64,000 nucleotides of DNA from Pseudomonas fluorescens (GCF_900636825.1 NZ_LR134318.1:1211501-1275500), one strand, 5' to 3'. Positions 36,393 to 47,243 are shown, numbered from the stretch's first letter. The notes: generated by a model from the letters alone, not told the origin. Program-made: numbers and translations.

Positions 36393-37670
36393 GTGGACGA
36401 TTACCAGCAGACGATACGCATGTTGTCCGATCGCATTGTGCTGGCGCAAACACCGATCCGCGTACTCGATGCGGTCAAGTGGGACGACAACGTGCGCAAG
36501 GGCTTCCTCAAGGCCAAAGGCAAGGAAATGCCGGCGGTGGATCGCGACTATTACCTCAATCGGCCACTGAGTTTCGATTCGAGCAAGGTCAAACTGGAAT
36601 TCCAGAACATCGAACGCGACATCACCCGCCAGCTCGGCCAGTTCAACCCGGTCGGGCAGATCATGCGGCGCATGTGCAAGGAATACCGCATGGTCGTGCG
36701 CATGCTGGAAGCGCGCGGCACCGAGGATTTCGGCCTGATCTCCCAGGAACTGTACGGCGCCGCGTCCGATGCGTTCCACGCCGGTGACCCGACCCTGGCG
36801 GACCTTGGCGTGATGATGTCCGATTACCTGAACAACATCGATGGCCGCGGCGACCTCAAGGACGAACCGAAAACCCTCACCGCCAAAGATGCCGTGCACC
36901 TGCTGCAAACCCGTCTGAACAAGGTGTTCGGTGAGGCCGAGGAAACCATTCGCGTATTCGAGTCCGACGGCATCGTTGCCGACGCGGCGGCGGGCGCCGA
37001 TTACATCAAGATCCGCACCGACGCGCTGTTCAACGAGCGCGACGTGCGTGCGCTGGAAGTCCACGAAGGTCTGGTGCACGTCGGCACCACGCTCAATGGT
37101 CTGAACCAGCCGATTTGTACCTTCCTGTCCAAAGGCCCGCCATCGTCGACGGTGACTCAGGAAGGCCTGGCGATCCTGATGGAAATCATCACCTTCGCCT
37201 CCTACCCGAGCCGTCTGCGCAAGCTGACCAACCGCACCCGCGCGATTCATATGGTCGAGGAGGGCGCGGACTTTCTGCAGATCTACGAATTCTTCCGCGA
37301 GCAAGGTTTCGAGATGGCGGAAAGTTACGGCAACGCCAGCCGCGTTTTTCGAGGCTCCACGCCGACCGGTCTGCCATTCACCAAAGACTTGTCCTACCTC
37401 AAGGGCTTTATCATGGTTTACAACTACATTCAGTTGGCCGTGCGCAAGGGCAAGCTTGAGCAGATTCCGCTGTTGTTCTGTGGCAAGACCACGCTGGAGG
37501 ACATGCGTACGTTGCGCCAGTTGGTGGATGAAGGGCTTGTGGTGCCGCCGAAATACCTTCCGGACCAGTTTCGTGATCTGAATGCGTTGTCGGCGTGGAT
37601 GTGCTTCTCCAACTTCCTCAACCATTTGAGCCTGGACCGGATCGAAGCGGATTACTCCAATATCCTCTAG
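36393..37670 (+). CDS. DUF1704 / QEGLA-motif protein, putative zinc metallopeptidase
   Basis: A 425-residue protein starting with GTG 36393 after CAGGAG. It carries the namesake QEGLA motif (residues 256-260) and, about 30 residues before it, HEGLVH (His224-Glu225-His229), an HExxxH motif. Eukaryotic DUF1704 members (MATCAP, the tubulin detyrosinase) are zinc carboxypeptidases using HExxxH and a downstream Glu, so a peptidase function is a reasonable inference; Glu257 would be the third ligand. Bacterial members are often labelled as flavohemoglobin expression modulators, a name with little support here. There is no signal peptide, so it should be cytoplasmic. Confidence 0.85.
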   Translation: MDDYQQTIRMLSDRIVLAQTPIRVLDAVKWDDNVRKGFLKAKGKEMPAVDRDYYLNRPLSFDSSKVKLEFQNIERDITRQLGQFNPVGQIMRRMCKEYRMVVRMLEARGTEDFGLISQELYGAASDAFHAGDPTLADLGVMMSDYLNNIDGRGDLKDEPKTLTAKDAVHLLQTRLNKVFGEAEETIRVFESDGIVADAAAGADYIKIRTDALFNERDVRALEVHEGLVHVGTTLNGLNQPICTFLSKGPPSSTVTQEGLAILMEIITFASYPSRLRKLTNRTRAIHMVEEGADFLQIYEFFREQGFEMAESYGNASRVFRGSTPTGLPFTKDLSYLKGFIMVYNYIQLAVRKGKLEQIPLLFCGKTTLEDMRTLRQLVDEGLVVPPKYLPDQFRDLNALSAWMCFSNFLNHLSLDRIEADYSNIL

Positions 37671-37684
37671 ACCACACACACAAT

Positions 37685-37781
37685 CCCCTGTGGGAGCTGG
37701 CTTGCCAGCGATTGCATTCTGTCAGTCAATATTGATGTTGGCTGAGCCACCGCCATCGCTGGCAAGCCAGCTCCCACAGGG
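37685..37781. repeat. inverted repeat pair, GTGGGAGCTGGCTTGCCAGCG family
   Basis: CCCTGTGGGAGCTGGCTTGC and its inverse (GCAAGCCAGCTCCCACAGGG) are separated by about 50 bases. Each arm also contains a GCTGGC/GCCAGC mini-hairpin. Confidence 0.88.
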
Positions 37782-37836
37782 TTATTTGTTTTTCTCTGAA
37801 TCGATTGTTTGCCAATTTCTTGCGAGGTTTCACCGG

Positions 37837-38745
37837 ATGAGAATCCTCGGCATTCTTTGCCTGCTTCTGACCCTCGGCGGTTGCAGTTCGCTGCTGTTCT
37901 ATCCCGAGCCGGGCCAGATCTTCACCCCGGACAAAGCCAAGCTCGAATACCGCACTGTCACCCTGACCACCGCCGACGGCCTCAAGCTCAATGCCTGGTG
38001 GCTGCCGGCCAAACCCGGCGTCGAGGTCAAAGGCACCGTTCTGCACTTGCACGGCAACGGCGGCAATTTGCCGATGCATTTGGGCGGCACGTGGTGGCTG
38101 CCGAAGAACGGCTATCAGGTGCTGCTGGTCGACTATCGCGGATATGGCCTGTCCGAGGGCAAGCCGAGTTTGCCAGCGATCTACCGGGACATTGACGCCG
38201 CGTTCGCCTGGCTCGACCAGGCGCCCGAGGTCAAAGGGAAACCGCTGATATTGCTTGGCCAGAGCCTCGGCGGTTCGATGGCCGTGCATTGGCTGGCGCA
38301 GCATCCAGAGCGGCAGAAACAACTCAAGGCTTTGATTCTGGATGGCGTGCCCGCCAGTTATCGCAGCGTTGGCCAATACGCGATGAGCACCTCGTGGCTG
38401 ACCTGGCCGTTGCAGGTGCCGTTGTCGTGGCTGGTGCCCGACGGCGACAGTGCGATCAATTCGATGGCGCAGCTCAATGGCGTGCCGAAGCTGATTTTCC
38501 ACAGCATCGACGATCCGCTGGTGCCGATGGCCAACGGCATCCGCCTCTATCAGGCGGCGCCGCCACCGCGCGTGTTGCAGCTGACCCGCGGCGGTCATGT
38601 GCAAACCTTTGGTGACCCGGTGTGGCGCCAGGTCATGCTGCGCTATCTCGACGATCCCGAGCATTTCAACGGCCTGCGCCGCCTTGGCGAAATCCCCAAT
38701 TATCCGACACCCCCGAATGCTGAAGATGAGAGCCGCAATGACTGA
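37837..38745 (+). CDS. alpha/beta-hydrolase lipoprotein
   Basis: A 302-residue predicted lipoprotein from ATG 37837. The signal MRILGILCLLLTLGGC has its lipobox Cys at residue 16, followed by SSLLFYPEP. The alpha/beta-hydrolase fold shows HLHGNGGN (oxyanion loop), VDYRGYGLSEG, the nucleophile elbow LGQSLGGS, and later the DDPLVPMANG acid and GGHVQTF histidine. It resembles the YfhR/BEM46-type esterases attached to membranes. An upstream extension through the repeat is not real. It overlaps the next gene by 8 bases. Confidence 0.88.
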   Translation: MRILGILCLLLTLGGCSSLLFYPEPGQIFTPDKAKLEYRTVTLTTADGLKLNAWWLPAKPGVEVKGTVLHLHGNGGNLPMHLGGTWWLPKNGYQVLLVDYRGYGLSEGKPSLPAIYRDIDAAFAWLDQAPEVKGKPLILLGQSLGGSMAVHWLAQHPERQKQLKALILDGVPASYRSVGQYAMSTSWLTWPLQVPLSWLVPDGDSAINSMAQLNGVPKLIFHSIDDPLVPMANGIRLYQAAPPPRVLQLTRGGHVQTFGDPVWRQVMLRYLDDPEHFNGLRRLGEIPNYPTPPNAEDESRND

Positions 38746-39067
38746 AGAACGTAACGCCATCCCGGTGATCATCACCGGAATCTGCAGCATCCTCGGCACG
38801 GTCGCGGCGCTCTGGTACTACGGCTACCTGCACTTCGCCAAACCCGAGGATGCGTTGCTGCTCAACGAGTTCACCATGCTCAAAACGGTGCCGGGCGAAG
38901 ACTATAAGATCTCGCTCCAGCCGGCGCCGCAGGTGGCGCAGTGCATCGATGGCGTGCTGGTGTTGTTCGATACCGAGCAGAAAGGCCTGACCGGCGTGTT
39001 AGTCGATGCGCAGAAGAAAGCCGTGCGCTGCATGGGCGAAGAAACCCCGCAGAAGCTGCAAGAGTGA
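38738..39067 (+). CDS. small membrane-anchored hypothetical protein
   Basis: A 109-residue protein with its start inside the end of the hydrolase gene (ATG 38738), so the two are translated together. One N-terminal membrane helix (about residues 8-28, IPVIITGICSILGTVAALWY) precedes a ~80-residue periplasmic-looking domain with two cysteines (QCIDG and RCMGEE). I do not recognise the family; it may assist the lipoprotein hydrolase. Confidence 0.75.
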   Translation: MTEERNAIPVIITGICSILGTVAALWYYGYLHFAKPEDALLLNEFTMLKTVPGEDYKISLQPAPQVAQCIDGVLVLFDTEQKGLTGVLVDAQKKAVRCMGEETPQKLQE

Positions 39068-39080
39068 TCCTGCAGGCCCA

Positions 39081-39258
39081 GCCCTCACCCTAACCCTCTC
39101 CCAGAGGGAGAGGGGACTGACCGAGTTGTTTTTTCGCTATCGATCGACCTGAAAGACCGGGTCGATTATGGATTCACTACAAAATTTCCCGCCGGCCGAT
39201 ATCCACAGCATCCCCCAATCGGCTCCCTCTCCCTCGGGAGAGGGCTGGGGTGAGGGGC
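39081..39258. repeat. long inverted repeat, CCCTCACCC...CCCTCTCCC family
   Basis: CCCTCACCCTAACCCTCTCC at one end and GGGAGAGGGCTGGGGTGAGG at the other, with a second inner palindrome CCAGAGGGAGAGGGGA and about 110 bases between. The same element type recurs at 55753-55929. Confidence 0.8.
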
Positions 39259-39278
39259 TACGATGTCTGCTCCCACAA

Positions 39279-39314
39279 AAAAGCCCCACCTGATCAACTC
39301 AGGCGGGGCTTTTG
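39279..39314. terminator. bidirectional terminator
   Basis: AAAAAAGCCCCACCTGA / TCAGGCGGGGCTTTT stem between convergent genes, serving chiefly the minus-strand ompA-like gene. Confidence 0.85.
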
Positions 39315-39330
39315 CGTTTCGCGATGAAGC

Positions 39331-40119
39331 TTAGTTCGAGCTCACCGAAGAACGCGGTGCTACTGGCTGGTTGTCGTTGGAAATGGTTACTTCCACACGA
39401 CGGTTCATTGCGCGGCCGGAGACGCTGCCGTTATCGGCTACCGGGTATTCCTTGCCATAACCCTGAGCGACGATGCGCGAAGGATCGACGCCCATCTTGA
39501 TCAGTGCCATCTGCACGGAGGTTGCGCGACGCTCGGACAGCGACTGGTTGTAGCTCGCTGCGCCGGTGCTGTCGGTGTAACCCTCGACGATCACTTTGCG
39601 GTCAGGGTTTTCCTGAAGGAACTGCGCCAGTTTGTTGATGTTGACCAGACCGCTGGATTTCAGATCGGCCTTGTTGGTGGCGAACAACACATCACCGAAA
39701 GTCACCAGCGTACCGCGATCGGTCTGCTTGGCGTTGAGGCTGTCCTGCAGCTGTTTGATCTGCTGGTCGCGAGCATCAAGACGCGCCTGAGCGCGCTGGG
39801 CGGCGGCGTTCTTCAGGTTGTTTTCAGCGGTGCGCAGGGCGATGGTCTGCTTGGCCACTTCTACGCGCTGGTTGGTCAGGTAGGCCAGTTGGTCAACCTT
39901 GGCCGCGTCTTCTTTATCCAGATAAGCCTTGTCGGCTTTGTCCAGATAGTCGCTGGCGTCTTTGGTTTCCAGTGCCGCAACTTTGCTCGCCTGCGGGTTG
40001 GCCTGCAGGCCGGAGTAGTTGGTGCGGGCTTGTTCCAGGTTCGGGTTTGGCGGGGTGGAGCATGCCGCCAGGGCAACGCTTGCGGCCAGAAGAGCTGGGA
40101 TCATCAGTTGCTTACGCAT
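39331..40119 (-). CDS. OmpA-family lipoprotein with DUF4398 head
   Basis: A 262-residue outer-membrane lipoprotein. The signal MRKQLMIPALLAASVALAAC places the lipid Cys at residue 20. Residues about 28-125 form a DUF4398-type alpha-helical, coiled-coil region rich in Ala, Gln and Lys. Residues about 140-250 are an OmpA C-terminal peptidoglycan-binding domain, with TFGDVLFATNKADLKSSG, VEGYTDSTGAASYNQSLSER and NRRVEVTI, including the diaminopimelate-binding Asp and Arg. It would tether the outer membrane to the wall. It forms a pair with the DUF4398 lipoprotein gene 55 bases upstream. Confidence 0.92.
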   Translation of the reverse strand: MRKQLMIPALLAASVALAACSTPPNPNLEQARTNYSGLQANPQASKVAALETKDASDYLDKADKAYLDKEDAAKVDQLAYLTNQRVEVAKQTIALRTAENNLKNAAAQRAQARLDARDQQIKQLQDSLNAKQTDRGTLVTFGDVLFATNKADLKSSGLVNINKLAQFLQENPDRKVIVEGYTDSTGAASYNQSLSERRATSVQMALIKMGVDPSRIVAQGYGKEYPVADNGSVSGRAMNRRVEVTISNDNQPVAPRSSVSSN

Positions 40120-40174
40120 AATTTTTCGTCCTTTCTATCGATAAAAGTTTCAGCGTTGCGATCGGGATGCGCGC

Positions 40175-40564
40175 TTACTGCACGGTGCGCTGACTTTCCT
40201 GACGCAGTTCCTGAACACCTTTCTGGGAATCCTTCACAGCCTGTTCGGCCTTGGCGGCCTGTGCCTTGCGCTCTGCAACGCGAGCGTCCCACTCAGCCTG
40301 TTCGGACAGGCGACGGGCTTCGTCATACTTCTTGTCGTGCATGGCGATTTCAGCTTGTTTCAGCTTGTCCTGCGCCTGCTTCATTTCCACTGCAGCGAAT
40401 TCCGTACCGCCGGCGCTGACCGCGCTGTTGACGGCCGATTGGGTCACTGCGTATTGCTCGGTCGGCGGGTTACCCGCGCAGCCAGCGAGAACGAAGCTGG
40501 TGCCGATCGCCAGAGCAGCCAGTTTCAGACCGCGCAATTGGGAAAACGAGGTTTGGGTTTTCAT
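40175..40564 (-). CDS. DUF4398 lipoprotein
   Basis: A 129-residue lipoprotein. The ATG at 40564 (MKTQTSFSQLRGLKLAALA), with GGAG nine bases upstream, gives a normal signal peptide and the lipobox FVLAGC (an ATG five codons earlier is possible). The rest is a DUF4398 helical domain, with FAAVEMKQAQDKLKQAEIAM and a long charged coiled coil to the end. It shares this domain with the neighbouring OmpA-like protein, so the pair may arise from duplication or form a complex. The 381 bases upstream (40565-40945) hold its promoter region and a repeat pair, and no gene. Confidence 0.85.
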   Translation of the reverse strand: MKTQTSFSQLRGLKLAALAIGTSFVLAGCAGNPPTEQYAVTQSAVNSAVSAGGTEFAAVEMKQAQDKLKQAEIAMHDKKYDEARRLSEQAEWDARVAERKAQAAKAEQAVKDSQKGVQELRQESQRTVQ

Positions 40565-40834
40565 GGTCTTCAACTCCATTAGGCATCTCCTGAAAGTACA
40601 ACTGAATCCATCCTGGAAGAGGAGGCGAAAGCATCGCTTGTTCACGCGAATTGAAACGCTCGTTCCAGGCGGGTTACCAGTTCCGACCGAACGGATTTTT
40701 GAAAAGTTCAGAAAAGATGGCCTATCGCCAAAAATTAAATTGACCGTTTGGACAAGGCTCTAGAACGGGAACTTTGGCGGTTTGAAGCGGTACGCGCGGG
40801 TGAGTTTTAAGCTAACTTTCAGGGACGATCAGGA

Positions 40835-40927
40835 CCCTGTGGGAGCTGGCTTGCCAGCGATGAGGCCATCATGCTCAGCACATTTTTGACTGAACTGACG
40901 CCATCGCGGGCAAGCCCGCTCCCACAT
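40835..40927. repeat. inverted repeat pair, GTGGGAGCTGGC family
   Basis: CCCTGTGGGAGCTGGCTTGC ... GGGCAAGCCCGCTCCCACAT. The second arm has drifted to GCGGGC. Confidence 0.8.
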
Positions 40928-40945
40928 GTTTCTCGGTGTCAGGAA

Positions 40946-41290
40946 TCAGTGATTTTGCTTGGTTTCGGACGACGACAAGTCATGCAAATGCCGCCGCGAC
41001 AACGCCAGAAAACGTGGTGTCGGCCCGACATCTTCGTACAGCGGATCACCTTCCTCATCCGTCGCCACCACGGTTGAACCCTTCACATACGGCAGGCTCG
41101 CTTCGAACTCCTCGAGCGCCGCGCCGATCAGTTCGCCGAGCAGTTCTTCGGGATGGCGCTTGGGGTACATCTCGGCAATTGCCGCCAGGCGCGCGGCGGA
41201 CTCCACATCCAGGTGAATTGTGTAGCCAGTATCGGTCAGGCGACCCTTGGCGTTTTCTTCCCAATGCTGGGCGAGTTCACGAATTTTCAT
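40946..41290 (-). CDS. conserved hypothetical protein next to ppc
   Basis: A 114-residue soluble protein (MKIRELAQHWEENAKGRL). Residues about 20-70 look like a short ribbon-helix-helix-like or adaptor fold (YTIHLDVESAARLAAIAEMY, PEELLGELIGAALEEFEASL), followed by an acidic tail. Relatives in Pseudomonas are sometimes labelled as pilus tip or pilin assembly proteins, for which I see no support: there is no signal peptide and no cysteine. It is divergent from ppc. Function unknown. Confidence 0.72.
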   Translation of the reverse strand: MKIRELAQHWEENAKGRLTDTGYTIHLDVESAARLAAIAEMYPKRHPEELLGELIGAALEEFEASLPYVKGSTVVATDEEGDPLYEDVGPTPRFLALSRRHLHDLSSSETKQNH

Positions 41291-41502
41291 GATGACCTCA
41301 TTTTGCGCCTGCTGATGGCAGGCCAGGGTGAGTGTCCGGCAGCGCCGGCGGCGAGCCGTTGTACGGCTTATTGTTGAGACTAGCTTTCGCCCACAAGGTT
41401 TAACGTCCCTTCGTCGCCTGCTTGTAAGAAGCGGCGCAGAGCGGCACTCTCTGGCAAAGCATTCGTTTCTGCGCCGTCGCGATTACCGTTGGAGAACTGC
41501 TG

Positions 41503-44133
41503 ATGACCGATATTGATGCACGCTTGCGCGAAGATGTTCACCTGCTCGGAGAGCTGTTGGGCAACACCATTCGAGACCAGTACGGCGAAGCGTTCCTCGC
41601 CAAGATCGAGCAGATCCGCAAGGGCGCCAAAGCCGATCGACGCGGCTCGATGGACGCCGAACTGAGCGCCAGCCTCAATCAATTGAGCGAAGACGAATTG
41701 CTCCCGGTCGCGCGGGCCTTCAACCAGTTTCTCAACCTGGCGAACATCGCCGAGCAGTACCAACTGATCCATCGCCGCGAAGAGTCGCAGCCTGCGCCGT
41801 TCGAGTCGCGGGTATTGCCGGAACTGCTTGCGCGCCTGCGCAGCGAAGGCCACAGCGGCGAATCCCTCGCCCGGCAACTGGCGCGACTGGAAATCGAACT
41901 GGTGCTGACCGCGCACCCGACCGAAGTGGCGCGGCGCACCCTGATTCAAAAGTACGATGCGATCGCCGCGCAACTCGCCGCACAGGATCATCGCGACCTG
42001 ACCAGCGCCGAACGCGAGCAGATCCACACCACGTTGCAACGGCTGATTGCCGAAGCGTGGCACACCGAAGAAATCCGCCGCACCCGACCGACGCCGGTCG
42101 ACGAAGCCAAATGGGGCTTTGCAGTCATCGAGCATTCGTTGTGGCAAGCGATCCCCAATCACATGCGCAAGGCTGATCAGGCGCTGTTCGCCGCCACAGG
42201 CCTGCGCTTGCCACTGGAAGCGGCGCCGATCCGCTTTGCCTCGTGGATGGGCGGCGATCGCGACGGCAACCCCAACGTCACCGCCGCCGTAACCCGGGAA
42301 GTGTTGCTGCTGGCGCGCTGGATGGCTGCCGACTTGTATCTGCGCGATGTCGATCACCTCGCCGCCGAACTGTCGATGCAGCAGGCCAGCGACGCCCTGA
42401 AAGCCAAGGCCGGCGACAGTGCCGAGCCCTATCGCGCGGTGCTCAAGCAATTGCGCGAACGCCTGCGCGCCACACGCAACTGGGCGCATGCCGCATTGAC
42501 GACGGCAACGCCGGCACCAGTCGATGTGCTGCGCGACAATCGCGATCTGCTCGATCCACTGGAGCTGTGTTTCAACTCATTGCACGACTGTGGCATGGGC
42601 GTGATCGCCGACGGCCCGCTGCTCGATTGTTTGCGTCGGGCGGTGACGTTCGGCCTGTTCCTGGTGCGTCTGGATGTACGTCAGGATTCGACGCGGCACA
42701 GTTCGGCAATGACCGAAATCACCGATTATCTGGGCCTCGGTCGCTACGAAGAATGGGATGAAGAACAGCGCATCGCCTTCCTCACCCGGGAACTGAACAA
42801 CCGTCGGCCCTTGCTGCCGGCGCATTTCAAACCCTCGGCCGACACCGCCGAAGTACTCAATACCTGCAAGGAAATCGCCGCCGCCCCAGCTGCTTCGCTG
42901 GGCTCCTACGTGATTTCCATGGCTGGCGCTGCTTCCGATGTGCTCGCCGTGCAACTGCTGCTCAAAGAATCCGGCGTGCTGCGGCCGATGCGCGTAGTGC
43001 CATTGTTCGAAACCCTCGCCGATCTCGACAACGCTGGGCCGGTGATGGAGCGGCTGTTGCTGCTGCCGGGCTACCGCGCGCGGTTGCATGGTCCGCAGGA
43101 AGTGATGATCGGTTACTCCGACTCTGCCAAGGATGCCGGCACCACCGCAGCGGCGTGGGCGCAATATCGCGCGCAGGAACGCTTGGTGGAGATCTGCCGC
43201 GAGCAGCAAGTCGAACTGCTGTTGTTCCATGGTCGCGGCGGCACCGTGGGGCGTGGCGGCGGTCCGGCGCACGCGGCGATTCTGTCGCAGCCACCGGGCT
43301 CCGTGGCCGGGCGTTTCCGTACCACCGAGCAGGGCGAAATGATCCGTTTCAAATTCGGCCTGCCGGACATTGCCGAGCAGAATCTCAATCTTTATCTGGC
43401 CGCCGTGCTCGAAGCAACTTTGTTGCCGCCGCCACCGCCAACCCCTGAATGGCGCCATCTCATGGATGAATTGGCCGCTGACGGTGTAAGCGCTTACCGT
43501 CAGGTGGTGCGGGAAAATCCGCAATTCGTTGAGTACTTCCGCCAGTCCACCCCGGAGCAGGAGCTGGGACGTTTGCCCCTCGGCAGTCGTCCGGCGAAAC
43601 GTCGTGCGGGCGGGATCGAGAGTCTGCGAGCAATTCCGTGGATCTTCGGCTGGACCCAGACGCGGCTGATGTTGCCGGCGTGGCTCGGCTGGGAATCGGC
43701 GCTGAGCAAGGCACTGGAACGCGGCGAGGGCGAGTTGCTCGGGCAGATGCGCGAGCAGTGGCCGTTCTTCCGCACGCGCATCGACATGCTGGAAATGGTG
43801 CTGGCCAAGGCTGATGCCGATATCGCGCAGTCCTACGACGAGCGTCTGGTCGAGCCGGAGCTGCTGCCGTTGGGCGCGCAGTTACGCGACCTATTGTCGC
43901 AGGCGTGCGCCGTGGTACTTGGCCTGACCGGGCAGTCGCAGCTGTTGGCGCACAGCCCGGACACCCTTGAATTCATTCGATTGCGCAACACCTACCTCGA
44001 CCCGCTTCATCTATTGCAGGCGGAACTGCTGGCCCGTTCGCGGCAGCAGAATGTGGAGCAGGGCAGCCCGGTGGAACAGGCGTTGCTGGTGTCTGTGGCG
44101 GGGATCGCCGCCGGTTTGCGAAATACCGGGTAA
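41503..44133 (+). CDS. ppc: phosphoenolpyruvate carboxylase
   Basis: An 876-residue PEP carboxylase that forms oxaloacetate from PEP and bicarbonate to refill the TCA cycle. Catalytic landmarks are [13 protein letters not shown] (catalytic His), [29 protein letters not shown] and [16 protein letters not shown]. The protein ends in the conserved RNTG tail, whose Gly inserts into the active site. The start at ATG 41503 ([20 protein letters not shown]) is standard. It has its own promoter region (41291-41502), where no other gene is seen. Confidence 0.97.
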   Translation: MTDIDARLREDVHLLGELLGNTIRDQYGEAFLAKIEQIRKGAKADRRGSMDAELSASLNQLSEDELLPVARAFNQFLNLANIAEQYQLIHRREESQPAPFESRVLPELLARLRSEGHSGESLARQLARLEIELVLTAHPTEVARRTLIQKYDAIAAQLAAQDHRDLTSAEREQIHTTLQRLIAEAWHTEEIRRTRPTPVDEAKWGFAVIEHSLWQAIPNHMRKADQALFAATGLRLPLEAAPIRFASWMGGDRDGNPNVTAAVTREVLLLARWMAADLYLRDVDHLAAELSMQQASDALKAKAGDSAEPYRAVLKQLRERLRATRNWAHAALTTATPAPVDVLRDNRDLLDPLELCFNSLHDCGMGVIADGPLLDCLRRAVTFGLFLVRLDVRQDSTRHSSAMTEITDYLGLGRYEEWDEEQRIAFLTRELNNRRPLLPAHFKPSADTAEVLNTCKEIAAAPAASLGSYVISMAGAASDVLAVQLLLKESGVLRPMRVVPLFETLADLDNAGPVMERLLLLPGYRARLHGPQEVMIGYSDSAKDAGTTAAAWAQYRAQERLVEICREQQVELLLFHGRGGTVGRGGGPAHAAILSQPPGSVAGRFRTTEQGEMIRFKFGLPDIAEQNLNLYLAAVLEATLLPPPPPTPEWRHLMDELAADGVSAYRQVVRENPQFVEYFRQSTPEQELGRLPLGSRPAKRRAGGIESLRAIPWIFGWTQTRLMLPAWLGWESALSKALERGEGELLGQMREQWPFFRTRIDMLEMVLAKADADIAQSYDERLVEPELLPLGAQLRDLLSQACAVVLGLTGQSQLLAHSPDTLEFIRLRNTYLDPLHLLQAELLARSRQQNVEQGSPVEQALLVSVAGIAAGLRNTG

Positions 44134-45084
<951 letters not shown>

Positions 45085-45177
45085 AAGTCTGACCCGCTGC
45101 ATCATCCACGGCCCGCTTGCGGGCCGTAGTTGTTTATACTGACGCACCTTTTTCCCACCCCTGTTTTGGAAACATCG

Positions 45178-45852
45178 ATGAGCACCTTGCTGGCCCTGGA
45201 CACCGCGACTGAAGCTTGCTCCGTTGCCTTGCTGCATGACGGCAAGGTCACGAGCCATTACGAGGTGATCCCGCGCCTGCACGCGCAGAAGCTGCTGCCG
45301 ATGATTCAGCAACTGCTGGCTGATGCCGGCACCACGTTGCAGGCGGTGGATGCGATTGCCTTCGGGCGCGGGCCAGGCGCATTTACCGGCGTGCGGATTG
45401 CCATCGGCGTGGTGCAGGGTCTTGCGTTCGCACTGGAGCGCCCGGTGTTGCCGGTGTCCAACCTTGCCGTGCTGGCGCAGCGTGCCTTTCGTGAGCATGG
45501 CGTGAATCAGGTGGCCGCCGCGATCGATGCACGGATGGATGAAGTGTATTGGGGTTGCTACCGCGAGACGGCAGGGGAGATGCGTCTGGTCGGCGCCGAA
45601 GCGGTGTTGCCGCCGGAAGTCGCCGCGCTGCCGGCCGATGCCAGTGGCGAATGGTTCGGTGCTGGCACTGGCTGGGGTTACGGCGAGCGCATCGCAGTCA
45701 ATCTTAGTGGCGCCGATGCCGGCATGCTGCCCCACGCCGAAGATTTGCTGACCCTGGCGCGCTTCGCTTGGGAGCGCGGCGAATCGATCCCTGCGGACGA
45801 CGCGCAACCGGTCTACCTGCGCGATAAAGTCGCCACCCCCAAGGCTCGTTGA
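45178..45852 (+). CDS. tsaB: tRNA threonylcarbamoyladenosine biosynthesis protein TsaB
   Basis: A 224-residue TsaB (YeaZ), the ASKHA-fold partner that activates TsaD in making t6A37 on ANN-decoding tRNAs. STLLALDTATEACSVALL at the N-terminus and FGRGPGAFTGVRIAIG are the family signatures. The start is ATG 45178; the frame extends upstream without similarity. It follows adk by about 90 bases, as I recall in P. aeruginosa. Confidence 0.95.
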   Translation: MSTLLALDTATEACSVALLHDGKVTSHYEVIPRLHAQKLLPMIQQLLADAGTTLQAVDAIAFGRGPGAFTGVRIAIGVVQGLAFALERPVLPVSNLAVLAQRAFREHGVNQVAAAIDARMDEVYWGCYRETAGEMRLVGAEAVLPPEVAALPADASGEWFGAGTGWGYGERIAVNLSGADAGMLPHAEDLLTLARFAWERGESIPADDAQPVYLRDKVATPKAR

Positions 45853-45856
45853 GTCT

Positions 45857-45940
45857 TTAAAAGATCGCAGCCTTCGGCAGCTCCTACAGTTGGAATGTGA
45901 TCCCTATAGGAGCTGCCGAAGGCTGCGATCTTTTGATCTT
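45857..45940. repeat. REP-like inverted pair after tsaB
   Basis: AAAGATCGCAGCCTTCGGCA ... TGCCGAAGGCTGCGATCTTT around CTCCTACAG/CTATAGGAG. It lies at the 3' end of tsaB. Confidence 0.87.
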
Positions 45941-46074
45941 CCAATAGCCAATCGTCAGTTTATCTCGCCTGCCTTAAAACCTTTTGCGCTTTCTGTGTTC
46001 TAGTTATCACTCGGCAGTTTGCTAAGTCGGTCAAGTGCCGCTAAATTGCCATCATTGATACCGAGCATGAAATT

Positions 46075-46383
46075 ATGCGTATAGACGGCGTTTCCACTCA
46101 GTCCTATCCCATCAAGCGCAAGCCGCGCAAAGGCAATGCGGCGCTGGATGAGTCCGTCGATATCATCGACGGCGAGCTGGAGTTGCCGACCGAAGCGCAA
46201 TCGGCCGCGCGTGCCGCACAAGCCGCTGCGCAACGCCTGAGCAATCTGCCTGCCCGTCAGCAAGATATGATCTACCACCGCACGATGAAGAAAAGCGTAG
46301 CCATGGCCCTGGCCAGTTACCTTAGCACCGCCGGTTTCGTTGATTGGGATGCAGACGTGTTGGGCCTCGATCTGTATATCTGA
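46075..46383 (+). CDS. conserved hypothetical protein (102 residues)
   Basis: A 102-residue protein (MRIDGVSTQSYPIKRKPRKG) with no signal peptide. A basic head is followed by an acidic stretch (about 25-45), an Ala/Gln-rich helix (AARAAQAAAQRLSNLPARQQ) and a C-terminal segment with possible membrane affinity (SVAMALASYLSTAGFVDW). It has a flagellar- or motility-accessory look but nothing I can name. Its TGA overlaps the next ATG by one base (TGATG), so it is coupled to the DUF72 gene. Confidence 0.72.
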   Translation: MRIDGVSTQSYPIKRKPRKGNAALDESVDIIDGELELPTEAQSAARAAQAAAQRLSNLPARQQDMIYHRTMKKSVAMALASYLSTAGFVDWDADVLGLDLYI

Positions 46384-47243
46384 TGGCATTGCCTTACTAC
46401 CTCGGATGCCCGTCCTGGAGCGAAAACGCCTGGCGCGAGTATTTATATCCGGTAGATGCGAAAACTTCCGACTTCCTCGGTCTCTATTCCCAAGTATTCA
46501 ACGCCGTTGAAGGCAACACGACCTTCTACGCCAGCCCATCGCCGGCTACCGTTCAGCGTTGGGCCGATGTCATGCCGGCGCACTTTCGTTTCACCGCCAA
46601 ATTTCCCGGCGACATCAGCCACAGTGGCGATTTGCGAGAGCAACTGACCGCCGCCGAAACCTTCCTGCAACTACTTGCGCCGCTCGGCGAGCGCGTTTCG
46701 CCGTTGTGGCTGCAATTGTCGAAAAGCTTCACGCCCCAGCGCCTGCCGGAGCTGGCGGGGTTTATCGATGCGCTGGATTGCCCGTTGGCCGTGGAAGTGC
46801 GCAATGAGCAGTTTTTCGTCAAAGGCGAGAGCGAACGCTTGCTCAACCGTCTGCTGCTTGATCGCGGCGTCGAACGTATTTGCCTCGATCCGCGCGCGCT
46901 GTTCAGTTGCCTGTCGACCGAGTCCTCGGTGATTCACGCCCAATCGAAAAAGCCGCGCGTGCCGACGCGTCCGGCAGCGTTCACACAATTTCCGCAGGTG
47001 CGTTTCATCGGGCATCCTGAGCTTGAAGCCAACGATCCGTTTCTTGTGCCGTGGGTGGCGAAGATCGCCGAGTGGATCGAAGAGGGGCGCACGCCGTACA
47101 TCTTCCTGCATACCGCCGACAACTTGCTGGCCGCGAAACTGGCGCAACGTTTTCACGCACAATTGATGCAACGTTTGCCTGGCCTGCCATCGCTGCCTGA
47201 GCTATACAGAGAACCCGCCGCCGAGCAACTTGGTCTGCTCTGA
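46383..47243 (+). CDS. DUF72 family protein
   Basis: A 286-residue DUF72 (YecE-like) protein with a TIM-barrel-like fold of unknown reaction. YLGCPSWSENAWREYLYP, the FNAVEGNTTFYASPSPATVQ motif and HFRFTAKFPGDISHS are the family hallmarks, as is LAVEVRNEQFF. The start is ATG 46383; an in-frame start 13 codons earlier lies inside the previous gene. Cytoplasmic. Function not established. Confidence 0.9.
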   Translation: MALPYYLGCPSWSENAWREYLYPVDAKTSDFLGLYSQVFNAVEGNTTFYASPSPATVQRWADVMPAHFRFTAKFPGDISHSGDLREQLTAAETFLQLLAPLGERVSPLWLQLSKSFTPQRLPELAGFIDALDCPLAVEVRNEQFFVKGESERLLNRLLLDRGVERICLDPRALFSCLSTESSVIHAQSKKPRVPTRPAAFTQFPQVRFIGHPELEANDPFLVPWVAKIAEWIEEGRTPYIFLHTADNLLAAKLAQRFHAQLMQRLPGLPSLPELYREPAAEQLGLL

